Source: Brachypodium distachyon
Taxonomy: Eukaryota; Streptophyta; Magnoliopsida; Poales; Poaceae
DNA: 64,000 bases
Reading direction: 5' to 3'
Assembly (NCBI RefSeq): GCF_000005505.3
Contig: NC_016131.3
Span: 69,638,355 to 69,702,354, forward strand
Below are positions 33,391 through 45,616 of the stretch, in pieces. The notes below the pieces were generated by a model, which saw only the letters and a program-made list of their open reading frames with translations, had not been told where the DNA came from and made no database searches. Every line of letters begins with the position of its first letter. Positions within the stretch are counted from its first letter, which is position 1. The translations under genes were made by a program, and so were the position numbers.

Positions 33391-33921
33391 ATGGGGTCAC
33401 GGCAGGACAGGGAGAAGGGAGGAGACGAAGCCGAGGCCGTGGCGCCGGAGCCGGAGGAGAAGCGCGTGCAGCTGGCGGGCGCCGCCTACAACATCAACGA
33501 CAACGCCGACATCCTGTCGGAGATCCTGTCCCGGCTGGACGGGCGCTCGCTGGCGGCGGCCGCCGGCGTGTGCCGGCTCTGGGCCGCCGTGTCGCGCCGG
33601 GACGCCGTCTGGGAGGCGCTCTGCCTCCGCCACGTGGGGCCCACGGCCAGGTCGGGCCTCGGCGCCACCCGGGCCGTCGTGGGCGCGCTCGGCGGGTACC
33701 GCCGCCTCTACCGCCTCTGCCTCGGCCCGGCCCTCGACCGCCTGGGCCTGGCGGCCCACGCGCAGGCCCGCGCCCGCCTCTCGCTGTCCCTCTCGCTCTC
33801 GCTCTTCTCCATCGACTGCTACGAGCGCCTCGGCGGCGCCGGCGCCGGCGCCGGTGCAGGGAGGCCGCCGCCGCCCCCGTCGTCGCTGCTCTTCCTCTGC
33901 AAGCCCGTCGACGTGTCATGA
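33391..33921 (+). CDS. GID2/SLY1/SNEEZY-like F-box protein, 176 aa, intronless
   Basis: Residues about 35-80 are an F-box (INDNADILSEILSRLDGRSL through AVWEALCLRHVG), which would bind a Skp1/ASK subunit of an SCF E3 ubiquitin ligase. After it come the two short regions described for the gibberellin-signalling F-box proteins GID2 and SLY1: a GGF-type stretch (ALGGYRRLYRLCLGP, 99-113) and an LSL-type stretch (LSLSLSLSLFSIDCYERL, 130-147). By analogy it may recruit DELLA-type repressors for degradation, but it is more diverged than true GID2 and closer in layout to SNEEZY, so the target is inference. The length fits that family. The C-terminal part has an Ala-Gly repeat (148-157) and a proline run. 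The start is the first in-frame ATG after the TATA box with a plausible N-terminus; longer overlapping frames in the other two phases are not conserved. Confidence 0.85.
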   Translation: MGSRQDREKGGDEAEAVAPEPEEKRVQLAGAAYNINDNADILSEILSRLDGRSLAAAAGVCRLWAAVSRRDAVWEALCLRHVGPTARSGLGATRAVVGALGGYRRLYRLCLGPALDRLGLAAHAQARARLSLSLSLSLFSIDCYERLGGAGAGAGAGRPPPPPSSLLFLCKPVDVS

Positions 33922-36900
33922 TCGATTCCATTGCCTCATTCCTTCTCGATCGCTCATTCAATGCGGGCCGTCCGATCCGGTTGTCGTCGCGTTCCTGGCC
34001 GGCGTGCGCGCGCAACCTGTTCGACGACGGCCCGCGGTTAAGATAGTCTCTCTCGTTTATTTTACCACCCACAATAAGAATTGATTATGCATTGAATTAG
34101 CTGTACCGGAGGGCCATTGAATATGGAAATAATTAGTGATTTTTAAATTCAGTCTTCTCCCTCTCGCCCTCTGTTTTAACGTTCCTCGGTGTACGCTTGG
34201 GCTTTGTTTGCGTCCGCTTGGCGACTTGCTGTTTCTAAGCACGCGGTTTGTATGGCTTCCCCGTGTAGTTGCTTCGGCTGGATGCTTGCGTGCAAGTCGC
34301 GCATGTGATCCCATTGCACTTACGTACTAATCACCTCAACCTCGCTGTTGCTTTCGAGGTGATCCATGAGTGACCGATCGAGATGATGGATGCCGATAGA
34401 TCTCTCGCCGGATGATACAATTGTCGCAATCTGCACGCCTTTTTGCCGAAAAAAGGCAAGTTGTTAGCTTCTACTGGATACACTCGTCACGGCTCGCCCA
34501 AACTGCTACTGCTGCCCGGGCCTCCGGGAACCGCCAGCGAACTGGACCACCGGCTGCATAGTGGGGGGTGTTCTTGGGAGTTGGGATACTAGTTCCATAG
34601 GTACCGTAGGCCGAATAAACGCAACAATGCTGGTAAATGCTTTACAAGGGTATTGGTAGGACATAGGGTATGCGGAGTATTTGTGTAGCCAAAATATTGA
34701 TACGGAGTAGATGTTTTTGTTGCCCATGAGCTAGTCAAAGTTTGCAAGGAAAATCAACTACGGAGCAGGATTTATTAGTGAAGAACGCATTGGCTAGTCA
34801 AAAAGTTGATCGATCAAGCAAGCACAAAAGTTTAGCCATGACCAAAAAAAATTAGCTACAGTGGACATTAAGACTAAAAAAGTTTAGCCTTGACCAAAGA
34901 ATTAGTAGGGTGAACTTTGGACTAAATCTAGCCATGAGCTATTTGGGACAATGTCCAAACAACACCCGCCCTGAAGGTAGCCACGCAGGATTCACCCAAA
35001 CGAATTTCTCCAAAGTTTTTAGAGGTGATACCGCTGAAATTAGTTACCGGTCCTACTGCAGTCCTACTTGTAACTTCCCGGCTCGTCCCCTACTGGAACG
35101 AAATCGCTTCACGGGCTCCGATGAATGCAGAAATTTTGTCCCTGATGCGTGGCAGGGGTGAGCAGGCGGGGGGTACGGAACTACGGACTGGGTCGGCTCC
35201 CGCTCCGCCATTTCAGGCTTTTTGCAGAGAGCGGCACCCGGAAATCGACAGGCACGCAGTCAAAAGGTTAATAAAACGGACGGCGCGAACACGTTCACCG
35301 CTTCCCCGGCACGTCCGAGTCGTCGGTCATCCGCGGACGCTGGCTGAAATGCCTAGCCATGCATTGATCGTGGAGCTGTCTCTAGCTGGATCTACGGCCA
35401 CATCAACGGCCCACGCACGTCGCGATGTACGTGGTCTCTGGTCCGGCCAGGCGCCGGCAGGACGTGCGACCGGACCGAAAGCGCGCCGGGGAGCATTCCG
35501 GATCGGGAAATAAAACGGCCTTCTTTTCTATTCTGGAAAGGGCAGAGGCAGCTGGCTCGTGCTGCGCGTGCATGCATGGGACGGTGTTGTCACGTCGATC
35601 GACCAGCTGGCTACACAGACGCACACAGAGGAGTGACGCAACAGTAGCGTAAAATGGAGCTGCCCCAAGCTGCCATGCGTAATAAACCGATCTTGCTCCA
35701 GTTGGGAGGAGTATTTTTTTTAGGGCGGTTGGGAGGAGTATTTGGCTGAACACGGGGCAGATTTTTATACTAGCATGAGCTTTCCCGGCGCTGCGCGCGC
35801 CGGAGTGCTCTGCATTCGCCTGGCAGAATGGCATGAATTTAATACGACTCTGCTACTGAAATCGGGACAACTAATGCGAGCTCTCTCTAGCTTAGCATTT
35901 TGCAGTCTGAGATCCTGGAAATGCGCAGGGGCGTGACATACATAAATCCTGAAAGTTTTTTTTTGTGAGCTACGGACCCTGCACCAACATGGCCGAATCG
36001 ATCATACGGGTTACATTCATTGCTCATCGGGCACCCACAAGCCACAGGGCCACAAACACGGAGAAAGCTAGCAGGATCGTCGTTCAACTGCCATCCACGT
36101 CCACACGCGGTGAACACATACTTGTGTTACGCGGGCGTCCTCCACCGGTTGGGGAATCTCTGGCCTCCGTGTAAACGACATAGAGAGTGCAGCTTCGTAG
36201 CCTTCACAAGACAGGCAGATCAGGCGCAGAGCGCGTACGTTCTTTGTCGTCCGTGGACAATATAGGTCGTCATGCATGCAAATTAAGCTCTGCCCAGCTG
36301 CTATGCATCTAGCTAAGCTAGTAGAGTACGTACACCCATCATATCATACGTACTCGGTAGTCGCATCGATCAATCGAGATCGACCCTACAACGCAACAAC
36401 ACATCCAGAAGAGATCCCTAGCGCCGCGCAAACGACACCGAGATAAATATCAAGAGTCCATGAGCTGAATGCTTTCTCACACAGAACACAACACATGCAT
36501 CGATTCATGGCATATTCGCATGGCCGTCGACCTGCCACCGGGAGTTCACGAGGCGGGCAAAGCCGCAAAGAAACGTTGGATTTCTCGGGGAACGACCGGC
36601 CAACAATGTGTCTTTACGAACTAGCGGCCGATCGATGGTGGTTTCGTACGGTCCGCTTCGCAGGGTTCTTGGATCCATTGAGTAGCACGTTACAACTGCC
36701 AAGACCGGCTGGCCGTCCTGGTCGCGCTGGCTAGCTAGCTCGATCGGATGCAACTAATGCATGCAGGGGAGAGCGTCACGTGTGAGAAGATGCTGTGTGC
36801 AACCTCCCAAGACCATGCATGCATGTCCGTATCTCTTGCATATATGACAAGCTCCCGTGCCAGGGCCAAAAAGGATCTAGACCGATTGCATGCATGCATG

Positions 36901-37378
36901 CAGAGATTTGTTCATCCACGAGTGAAAACTTGCAACGAAGGTTTACGTAACTACTACGTTTTTCGGGGATATTGCCACTGCTGGATGCATCAGGTGTGTT
37001 CTTGGAAGGACGGTCATTAGTTTTTCCTAATTTGTGCAGGCGGCCATGAGACGCCGTGACTACTGGCGTCGTACGTGGATAAAATTTTAAGTAGCGTAGA
37101 TAAAATTCATATGCATCATGTGTGGTAACTAGCAAATATATATGGACCATCTGCAAGACAGCGGAAAATTTGGATCAGAGCTTGCAGTCATATTTGTACC
37201 GCTACGGAGCCTGCCAAGCTGCAGGCAGATCAGGCATGCATGCAGGAAAAAACCCGACGGAGGCAGGTTCTGCATCGGCATGACAGTTAGGTATGCCGCA
37301 TTCAAATCTTCTGTCAAATTAGGTACATGCATGATTCACGTTAGATTTTGAAACGAGAGACGGGCCGGCTAGTAAACA
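33922..37378. other. F-box 3' flank and long intergenic stretch
   Basis: No supported gene over about 3.4 kb. The beginning is likely the F-box 3' UTR. Open frames near 34910-35830 and 36000-37350 overlap on both strands without conserved domains. The sequence is rich in CATGCATG and CTAGCTAG words. Confidence 0.45.
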
Positions 37379-37460
37379 CTCCCTCCGCGTCTCAAAATAA
37401 GTGACGTGAAATTATATAGATTTTTATACAAATTCATGTCACTTATTTTAGGGTGGACAT
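37379..37460. mobile_element. short Stowaway-like MITE, right end decayed
   Basis: CTCCCTCCGCGTCTCAAAAT at the left; AAATAAGTGACGTGAA pairs with TTCATGTCACTTATTT at the right. The right terminal CTCCCTCC complement is not preserved. Confidence 0.5.
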
Positions 37461-39178
37461 CTCAATTTGATTCATTCATGCTAGGTTTTCACACGGATTA
37501 CTCGCCTGCAACCAAGTCCAAACATTGCAATGATACTTGTTCTAATCAGCGGGTTGAAGATAGCTAAATGTAATCGTCAAAAAGGTAGCTAGATGTTGTG
37601 CTTTCTACTTTGGTTTTAGTATTCCTCCCTTTATTTTTTTGTTTTGCTATTGATAAGTCGTTTGTTTTTAGTTAGATATCGATCGACATATTAGCCGTCG
37701 GATGACATTCAAATTTTAATCCAACGGTTCTGAAATGTCAACTAATATTTAAGGCTCATTTCTTTAAAAAAGTTGACTTAGAAATAAAATAATCACACCC
37801 ATATTTTATTTTGTTAATTCTTTTTGAGAGTTGTGCTAAGAACGCAACAATTCGAGAAAACTCTATAGTTGGGCATTTTGAGAATCCACCCTACATGAGA
37901 GGCTAGGCCCAACAGCTATGATTGGGCCTTAACTCTTTGCATCTCCTTGAGATTTCCAGTGGCAGATGACATTTGTTCCGCTCGTAAGTATGCGGTCCAT
38001 GTTTGGCCCATATAGATGTTCGGGCCAACAACGCTTTTTCAGGAGAATTCTCAGGAGAAAGAACAAAGCGGGGAGCCCGCTTGGACTCCGGCCTTCTTTT
38101 TTTTCGTGATCAGCTTAAACTTCCGGGTCCCGGCCTTGACCTGAAAAAAAAGGAGAGCTACGGAGCAACTTACTCATTTGCCTCTTCGGAGCTTTTAAAC
38201 TTGCGTAGTGTTTTAAATTGTGCTTCATCATGTTCCATATACGCGCGTCACTTTTTCTGTTGTTCTACCAACAATATTCTTCCCTGCAGTGAAACAAAAA
38301 TGTTTTGTAGTGAGCTGAGCTTTGTTCCTTGAAAGCAACTTTATGTGTTAGTCCAGTACATATTTTCCGCAAAATTATTGTTTTGTTCTACCGTGCATCA
38401 AAATTGTTCTGCAATCAATGCCCCACGATTCTTCTTCTTGACCGCATGTTCTTCCTTCCAGAGAGTAGCAATAGTCTGCACCAGTGCATTCACAAATTTG
38501 CACCCACCCAAATAAGTGATGGCAAGTGCTTCCGTGCTCTTCCAAATTGCGCCGAGAGATCCACGTCTTCCGTTTGCTTTAAAGTTCGTGCAAGAAAATA
38601 TGTTTGGAGAAGCACTTCCCGTAACCGTAAGCCGTAAAGGATTTGGTTCCTTTCATTATTCTTTTGGTGATCTCCAGTGTTATGGTCCGGTATAGAAGTA
38701 GTTCTGCGGTTCTGCCACTTCTGATTATCACAAAACACCACATGCGTGCACCCACTACCCACCTTGATCGCTACTGTGATGGCATCCAAAGACTCGCGTC
38801 AACAGCAAAACAACAGACCTGCCATGAATCCTGCCGCCGCCCACAGCGATCGACACACCACTTTCTAGCTTCTTTTTTATTACGCATATCACTAGGACAA
38901 ACACCTCCGATCACTTCACATCATATACAGAGAAACCGGCCGGTCGTTCGTCTGTTCGTTCGTGTCGTGTCCCAGAGGCTTTTATAGCTAACGCTGACAC
39001 CCATGTCAACAGCAACAAACTAAAAAGAAGAAGAAAGAAAACAACGGATAGGGGCAGCAGGCATGGATCATATCGATCATAGCTACATACGGTCGTTCAG
39101 TCCTCCAGATTTGGTGTTAAAACCTAGCAAGAGAGAGCCACACGCAGCGATCGGGAGGGGCTTGGATTGACGGGTCGG
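37461..39178. other. intergenic DNA with a dispersed MITE-like repeat
   Basis: About 37640-37795 (GCTATTGATAAGTCGTTTGT through AGTTGACTTAGAAATAAAAT) matches the element at 50190-50380. The rest, including frames at 38003-38990, has no recognisable product. The right end is downstream of the CASP-like gene and likely includes its 3' UTR (39000-39178). Confidence 0.5.
37640..37795. repeat. MITE-like dispersed repeat, copy 1
   Basis: The ends GCTATTGATAAGTCG and CTTAGAAATA-type complements are imperfect inverted repeats, with an inner TTAATCCAACGGTT(C/T)TGAAA. The same order occurs at 50190-50380, so this is a small transposon-derived family. Confidence 0.55.
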
Positions 39179-42100
39179 TCACTTCCTCCCTTTGCCTTCG
39201 CCGTAGAGCCGGAAGAGGTTGAAAGCCGAGAGCAGCGAGATGCCGACCATGCTGGCGCTGGCCGCGATGGCGCAGGCCACGCCTCCGCCCGCCTGCGTGC
39301 AGAACCGCTGGTAGAGATGGCACGTCTTCATCCACTGGAACTCCACCTGCCCGTACTTGCCTATCAGCGCCGCCTCCATCGCCACCGCCACCGCCCCGAT
39401 TATGATGTACGCCATCACCTGAGAATCCAGCCACATTTTACATATAATCAGTCGTTGACACTTGGGAAGAAAAGAGTTAGGAGTAGTATGCTGTAAGAGC
39501 TTCAGATCGCACAAGATCAAAATCGGTCGGTGCTGCCATGTGGTGGTACACTGTGATCAGCAGAAACCATATCGTGAGGCTTATTTTTTGTGTGCCGGCT
39601 CAGTAGATACTAGAAGCAGCCGTGCCGAACTCGTCCGACGAAATGAACAGTGCAGTGGTACCACGATATGTTTGTGGGAGTTCAATGATAGGAATAGGCA
39701 ATTGAAGAACCCCGGGGCAGGGCTTCACATTAATAGCAGCACGTGGCGTTGCGATGCTTCTGAACTTTCTGAACTCACCTACTAATACGTCCTACCAGTA
39801 TATATGCACCCACTGTCCATCCAGGTGCTCGATGAATTCAGGCAGCAAACATATGCACATGTTTCATATTTGACCGTGAGCCATCATTCATTTGGAGATG
39901 TGGCAAACATGCACGAGCGATCTCCATGCTTTGCACCGTTAACCCTGTTGCATCTCTCTCTGTACATCTTTTTTTTAGGGATGCATGTTGAGTACAGAAG
40001 CGCAGGGTTACTGAAGAAAAAATGCATCACGATGCTGGGGTCGTTGTTATATGGATCTATGTTGCTAATATTGCGCGTCATAATAATTGCAACATTTTTT
40101 TTATTTTCTTGAGAGAGTCCTAGTTGAAAGTGTTTTCTGGTCATAATGATTTGTCAATTTTCATGGAACATACCAAAATGTAGGTAGGCGTTGATTGTGA
40201 TATATGACCTGCTGTACGGGCTTGCTCTGATGCCCAGCATTACTGCAGCAGCTAGATGGCAAGACGTGATTGTGACACGACGATAGCCCAATCTATAATT
40301 TCTAGCATCATAGCAGTGTCCCATATGCTATGAATGCAAGATCCAAGCAGTACTTTACACTTCTACATTAGACTTTTTGGTGAAGGTCTCAGTATGGTCA
40401 GCAAGTTTTTTTATTCGATTTTCTGTGTCTGAACTCTGAAGATGATAAAGAAAAATATCCCTTGCGTCAGTAAATCCATGCAGTTCCCCGGAAAAAAAAA
40501 TTAAATTCATGTGGTTTCATCTGTTCTTTCAAAAAAAAATTAGGATATTTTTTGTTCTTCAAAATACATTGTTTATGTCAATTTGAGAGATCAATTGTTA
40601 GTATTTGGGCGGGTGAATTCGATCGATTACATACTGTGGGTCAGTTTTATCATACAGTACTACTGTTCTCTTCTCTTGGGAAAAAAAACGAACTACCAAA
40701 CATCCGTTCTTGGACTCCTTGATAGGGGAATTAACGTCTGTTTTTTCAGGGGAATAGTTTGCTATGAAGATACTACCCTTAACATTTCAATGTGTGTCTA
40801 AGAAAACATGCAATATGTGCTGAAACTTGGTTTTAGGTAGGATTTCGCTTATACGCAATTAATCATCTCATTCTTTGTACAGTGGAAACTCTGTTCTATG
40901 TCAAGAAAAACAGAACAGCATCATTTACACCTAAAATATGTGTTGAAACTTGGTTTTAGGTAGGACTTTTTTTGCGGGATTTTTTTTAGGTAGGACTTCA
41001 CTTATATGCAATTAATCATCTCATTCTTTATACAGTGGAAACTCTGTTCCATGTCAAGAAAAACAGAGCAGCATCATTTACACCTAAAATATGTGTTGCA
41101 ACTTGGTTTTAGGTAGGACTTCACTTATATGCAATTAATCATCTCATTCTTTATACAGTAGAAACCCTGTTCCATGTCAAGAACAACAGAACAGCATCAT
41201 TTAAACCTAAAATGTAAGCCGTCATAGACGAAAACTCACTCCTTGATAGTGATAGACAATGAGACAACCATGCTATGTTAACGAAAGCAAAATGACAAGG
41301 AAAGCTGATGGTGACAACAAAGACTTGCCTGATCACAAGAGAAGATAGCCCATGCCAAGGGCCTGCTGAGAAGGATACCGCCTCTCACAATGCTCAGCAA
41401 GCACCTTGCACCCTGTATGAGGCTATAACAAGCAACCATCCCACTCGCTATCACCAAAATCCTGCATGAAAGCAAAAATGACCTTAATTTAGTAGTGTAT
41501 TCTGCGCCTTTGATCACTGCTTCTTCAGACTTGAAGACAGAAAGAAGAGAAAATCAGCGTTATGAGGGCCTCACACTCTATTTATCTACGTACTAGCTTG
41601 TACTCCTCATGTTTTTCTAAGAGATTAGTACTCCATGCATTCGCCAAACATGAACATTATGGAGTATCTGACGACTTGGTGGCCCTGATTAGCTTTTCAG
41701 TAGTTTGTCTATACTTGGCACATAACACGACTCCATCCATTGGCCCAATATGAACTTATGAAGATGGTCCTGCTAGCTACCTTGCAGGTGTTAAATATGG
41801 ACAGCAAAAGAACTAACAAACACACAAGCCTAATGACTTGAATACCACCCATTGATGCCTGCCAAACATCCTGAATCATTGACCATGGAGAACTGCTGGA
41901 ACACCATTCGAATTTTCACCCAACGAGTAATTCACAAAAGAATGTGGTAAAAACTGTAAAACAAAAATCCTAGATGTGCCTCAACCGTGCTTGCCGGTAG
42001 GCGAGGTGAGAGAGTCAGGCCATGCATTTACAGGTCCCATGCCATGAATGATCGAAACAACAATTTAACGCTGCATCGGGCAGCCAGTAGCCACAACACG

Positions 42101-43263
42101 TGGTAGGTAGGTAGCCAGCGGCTACTCAACTCAACAAGAGTGGAAGCACCGATCCAGACGGAACACTAGTCTTCTTGCTAGCACCCCATTTCTCACTTGG
42201 CAAAGAAAACACAGAGAAAACCCCCCTTCTTTTTCCCCTGTGATGTTTGATGTCAAGGACAAGCCCGTACCATTAATGGAGTTTTCCTGCACTTGGTACG
42301 GCCACGACTGCCCATCTGTCCACATGCAAGCAAAAGCGTTCCCGGTGCAGCCACGCCATGACACGGCGGCACGATATGTATATGGGAGATGGCCGTTGGC
42401 TCCGACAGGGAAATAAAACAGCCCAACCGTGCTCTCCTCCGCGGCTTTAAGCGGCTGTTCCCTCTGCAACGACGTACGTCTACGGGTGGTTTGCTCTGCT
42501 CGTGTTGATTTCCCACTTCATTTGCTCGTGCGTGCATTAAGCGTTGAACTGCTCATAATGCTAAGCTAAATACTCCGTACGGAGTAAACCTAATAGACGC
42601 ACCAAATTAGGGAAGCTTTTTTTCAGTAAATCAGCTTGCGATGATACCTTAGAAAAGGAAGTGGTACTGGGACATCGATGAAGTTACTGTCACTAGGTAG
42701 GTTGTAAGTAGTGGCTGGATACTGCACAACCGCTAGGCAAGGTACCGATTACCGAAATGGTACTCGTTGCGTGAAAGCAACAGAGAATCTTGGATCAATG
42801 GGTTTCCATCGATGACCAGTAGAAACTAACAATATCGTTGGAAGATTGCTGTATCGTGAACAACCATAGCACTGTCCGGTGTTTATTAAAAAATGAAAAA
42901 GGTTCCGCTTTGCTGCTGCACTGTTTGACGGCTTCAGTGAGACCGCGACTAGTCAGTCAAGAGGGAAAATTTAGGCGTCCATTGGGGGAGGAAGAGCTTT
43001 GCTTACACGAGGGATTGCATGTCGGTGTAGCGGGCGACCTTCTGGATGGAGAAGAAGGTGCGCGACTGGCGGTCGGCGCCGAGGAGGGCGGCGGCGAGCA
43101 CGGCGAGGCCGCACGCCGCGCACCGCAGGAACACCTCGGCGGCGCGCACCCGCCGCTCCAGCGACGCCGACACGCGCCCGCCGGGCCCGTAGTAGCACAC
43201 GGGGACATTGCCGGGGCTCACGCCGTCGCCTCCGGCTCCGGCTCCGTTGGCCGCTTGCCTCAT
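39179..43263 (-). CDS. CASP-like protein, 2B subfamily, three exons, 209 aa
   Basis: Exons on the - strand are 43263-43007, 41461-41329 and 39418-39179; phases fit and give 209 residues. The product is a four-helix MARVEL/DUF588 membrane protein. Helices are near residues 45-65 ([18 protein letters not shown]), 86-106 ([16 protein letters not shown]), 131-151 ([18 protein letters not shown]) and 176-200 ([17 protein letters not shown]). Family marks are the N-terminal [21 protein letters not shown] before helix 2, [14 protein letters not shown] [25 protein letters not shown], and the C-terminal [13 protein letters not shown] proteins scaffold the Casparian strip at the endodermal plasma membrane; CASP-like proteins are broader in place and role, so only a plasma-membrane scaffold role is suggested. 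Intron 1 uses GT-AG. Intron 2 has the donor CAG|GCAAGT, a GC-AG intron, with acceptor CTCAG. Confidence 0.9.
40811..41214. repeat. three-copy tandem repeat in intron 2 of the CASP-like gene
   Basis: AAACTTGGTTTTAGGTAGGA recurs near 40823 and 40945, and as CAACTTGG... near 41100. Each unit runs through TGCAATTAATCATCTCATTC and ends ACACCTAAAATATGTG. The period is about 122 bp; the middle unit is about 33 bp longer because TTTTAGGTAGGACTT is itself repeated around a TTTTTTTGCGGGATTTTTTT insert. Confidence 0.85.
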
Positions 43264-43835
43264 GGCTGCTACCTGGTGGTCTCTGGTTTTCCTCTGCTTT
43301 TACTATCGAAACGGAGTGCTGCGTTTGCTACTACTACTGACTACCGAGGACTGATGGAGACGAGAGAGCCGGAGAGAACCCCGAGCGGCGTAGCTCTGCT
43401 GTCTGCTGTGTGTTTGTGTACGCTGCGGGGAGCGGGAGGTATTAAAAAGGGCAGAGCTGAAGCAGAGGATCGTAAATGAGCAGTGTCTTGGCTAGGCGCA
43501 CTCCACCAACCGGTTTGTGAATTTAATGGCTGGATCAAACGTTTACTCCGAGTAAAAGTATTGGTTTTACTACGCATATTCATGCACCGGAGTATACCAA
43601 TGGAGTGTACGTGTAACATGTGGCGAGATTGAGATGATGGGTCGCTCTGCCACGAACCAGAAGAGGAGATTCATTGAAGATTACTAGATGTGCCCTCTTT
43701 GTCAGGGGCTTGGAAGTTGGGAGAGCAGATGACAAAGAAAATGCATTTCAGATCATCACAAAAGAGAAATTTATCATAAAAACAAACAAGGTTTAGACCG
43801 TGATTATATGTAACAACTTATAGGAAAAAGTGTTA
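43264..43835. other. 5' flank of the CASP-like gene
   Basis: Upstream of the CASP-like start codon on the - strand. No other gene. A clear TATA box was not seen; an A/T-rich TTTTTAATACC (complement of 43439-43449) is the best candidate. Confidence 0.4.
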
Positions 43836-44200
43836 GGCCATCCACATTGGTAGGATCAGTATCAACTCTCAAGTTGATGTGCCGGACCAGTTTTTTGGAG
43901 GTGCTCATAGCGGTAGGGTGTGCGTGCGTGCATTTATGGGGATTAGTGTGCGTGCGTGTTGTGAGCGTTTGCGTCTGTACTGTGTTTCGTAAAAAAATAC
44001 TAATTCTAGATGATTTGTTAGAATTAAATATTATGGTGTATAATGATAAAAATGTCGACTCATTGCTGACGCTTAGTCGAATCTTGGCTAAGAATCCGAA
44101 TCTTCTAGAACCGTCAATTATTTTCTCAATGTTGTTTTCCTTTCCCTGGATCAACGAATTTCAAATGAGAGTCCATTAAGAATCAACCTTTGTGGATGCC
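43836..44200. mobile_element. Tourist-like MITE carrying a SINE fragment
   Basis: GGCCATCCACA at the left and the complement of TGTGGATGCC at the right match the ends of the MITE at 30470-30686. TTA precedes it (43833-43835) and TTC follows, a one-base-changed TTA. A piece of Au SINE (43897-43997) sits near its left end, which explains its greater length. Confidence 0.65.
43897..43997 (+). mobile_element. 5'-truncated Au SINE
   Basis: GGAGGTGCTCATAGCGGTAG, GGTGTGCGTGCGTGC and GAGCGTTTGCGTCTGTACTG followed by an A-run correspond to the 3' part of the Au SINE family of grasses, as also seen on the opposite strand at 45617-46382. The tRNA-like head is missing. Confidence 0.65.
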
Positions 44201-44282
44201 TTCAGAAAATAAACTAGTCGACTAGGAAAAATATCTGAAACCTATGTAGCTAATAAGATGATAATACCGATTTGACTTTCGT

Positions 44283-44339
44283 CAGGGGCGGAGGCAGAAA
44301 AAAAACGTAGGAAGGGCTAGAATAGAAGAGATGATTTAT

Positions 44340-44370
<31 letters not shown>

Positions 44371-44488
44371 GTATAAAAACTGAAGCTTGTAAGATAAAAT
44401 TACAAAGGTTATGAAGGGGTTTAAGTAAAATTCCAAATCTTAGGGGGGACCAGGGCCCGTGCTGGCCTGGGTGCTGCCTCCGCCACTG
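44283..44488. mobile_element. hAT-like MITE, 206 bp
   Basis: CAGGGGCGGAGGCAG at the left and its near-complement CTGCCTCCGCCACTG at the right are terminal inverted repeats. The flanking octamers ACTTTCGT (44275-44282) and ACTTTGGT (44489-44496) match at 7 of 8 bases, the duplication length of hAT elements. Inside is a (GT)n tract followed by seventeen G (44353-44369). Confidence 0.75.
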
Positions 44489-44574
44489 ACTTTGGTAACA
44501 GCCATGCTTATGCATGGTCTATAAATGTATTACCATCAAGATGCAACCTACTAAAAGGTTGTTACTCCTCTCTT

Positions 44575-44762
44575 CCCAAAATATAAGTCATATAAGTCTT
44601 CTCATAAGACAAATTATTCAAATTTGACATATATTTTTATCAAGTAATGATTTGATATTGTATCATATACGGAGTATGATCTTTTTCTATAAACTTGGCC
44701 AAATTTTCAAAAGTTTGACCAAGGACAAAACTTATATGACTTATATTTTGAGAAGTAGGGGG
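44575..44762. mobile_element. Stowaway MITE, 188 bp
   Basis: CTCCTCTCTTCCCAAAATAT and CTTATATTTTGAGAAGTAGG...G are inverted repeats, continuing with AAGTCATATAAGT / ACTTATATGACTT. TA flanks both ends (44573-44574 and 44763-44764). Confidence 0.75.
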
Positions 44763-44764
44763 TA

Positions 44765-45597
44765 TTATTTTAACTTTGTATATAAATTCAACTATATTTT
44801 GGTTAGAAAATAAAATGAAGGTGTTTTTTCAATTTTTAATCAATCCATTCCAATGACCCCGACTTTTATTATACTTGTTAATTTATTCTGGCCTTTAGAT
44901 AATTGCTCAAATCACTTTTTGGTCGGTGTTTTAAAACCAGACGAGTTTGACCATTATTAGTTGTTGAAACCGAACATGTTCTGTTCACAATTTGAGATAC
45001 AGTTCTGAATTACATGGTAGTGGCCTCACAGAGGAGACGACCTAGTGAGTACGATTTTTAAAAAGAAACTCAATGTGCTTGGTAAAATAGAAAATTTTAA
45101 ATAATCAGTTTTAGTGAAATTTGGGAAATATTAGGGACAAAGAAAAAACCTATAAATTAACAATTGGGATTTGTTTGTAAAAAAATGCATAGTAATTGAA
45201 AATAATCAACAATTATTTTAACCAATAGGAAATTTGAAACTCACTAATAATTGACATCATGCATTAATATATTATATATGCTTATATCTAGTTAAAACTT
45301 AATCATTCACAAATCTTTTTTATTTATGGATAATTTCATATGTAGGTTCCTTCAAGAATATTCATATTCCCCTTCTGTTTGGTGTACTTTTCTCGGATTT
45401 ACATTCACGGGATTTTAGTAGGATTACTGTGGATTTTTTATTCCTTGAATGTTGTATTTTTTTTATTTTCCTTAATATCCTACCTTTGTTCCCATCGATT
45501 TTTCTATCAGTGAATGTGCTGGTTTTATTCTTTGTCTATTTCTGTTTGTTGGCAGCCTTGTTTTGGCCTTGTCGAGCTCTATTGGAGCAATGCCTTT
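44765..45597. other. AT-rich intergenic DNA
   Basis: No gene or repeat was recognised; the stretch is strongly AT-rich. Confidence 0.45.
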
Positions 45598-45616
45598 GGA
45601 AACCTTGGACCTTTGT

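Noticed and set aside
32930..34084. A 384-residue frame over the F-box gene
   Set aside because: It is out of phase with the conserved F-box frame and rich in Arg, Ser and Pro from GC bias.
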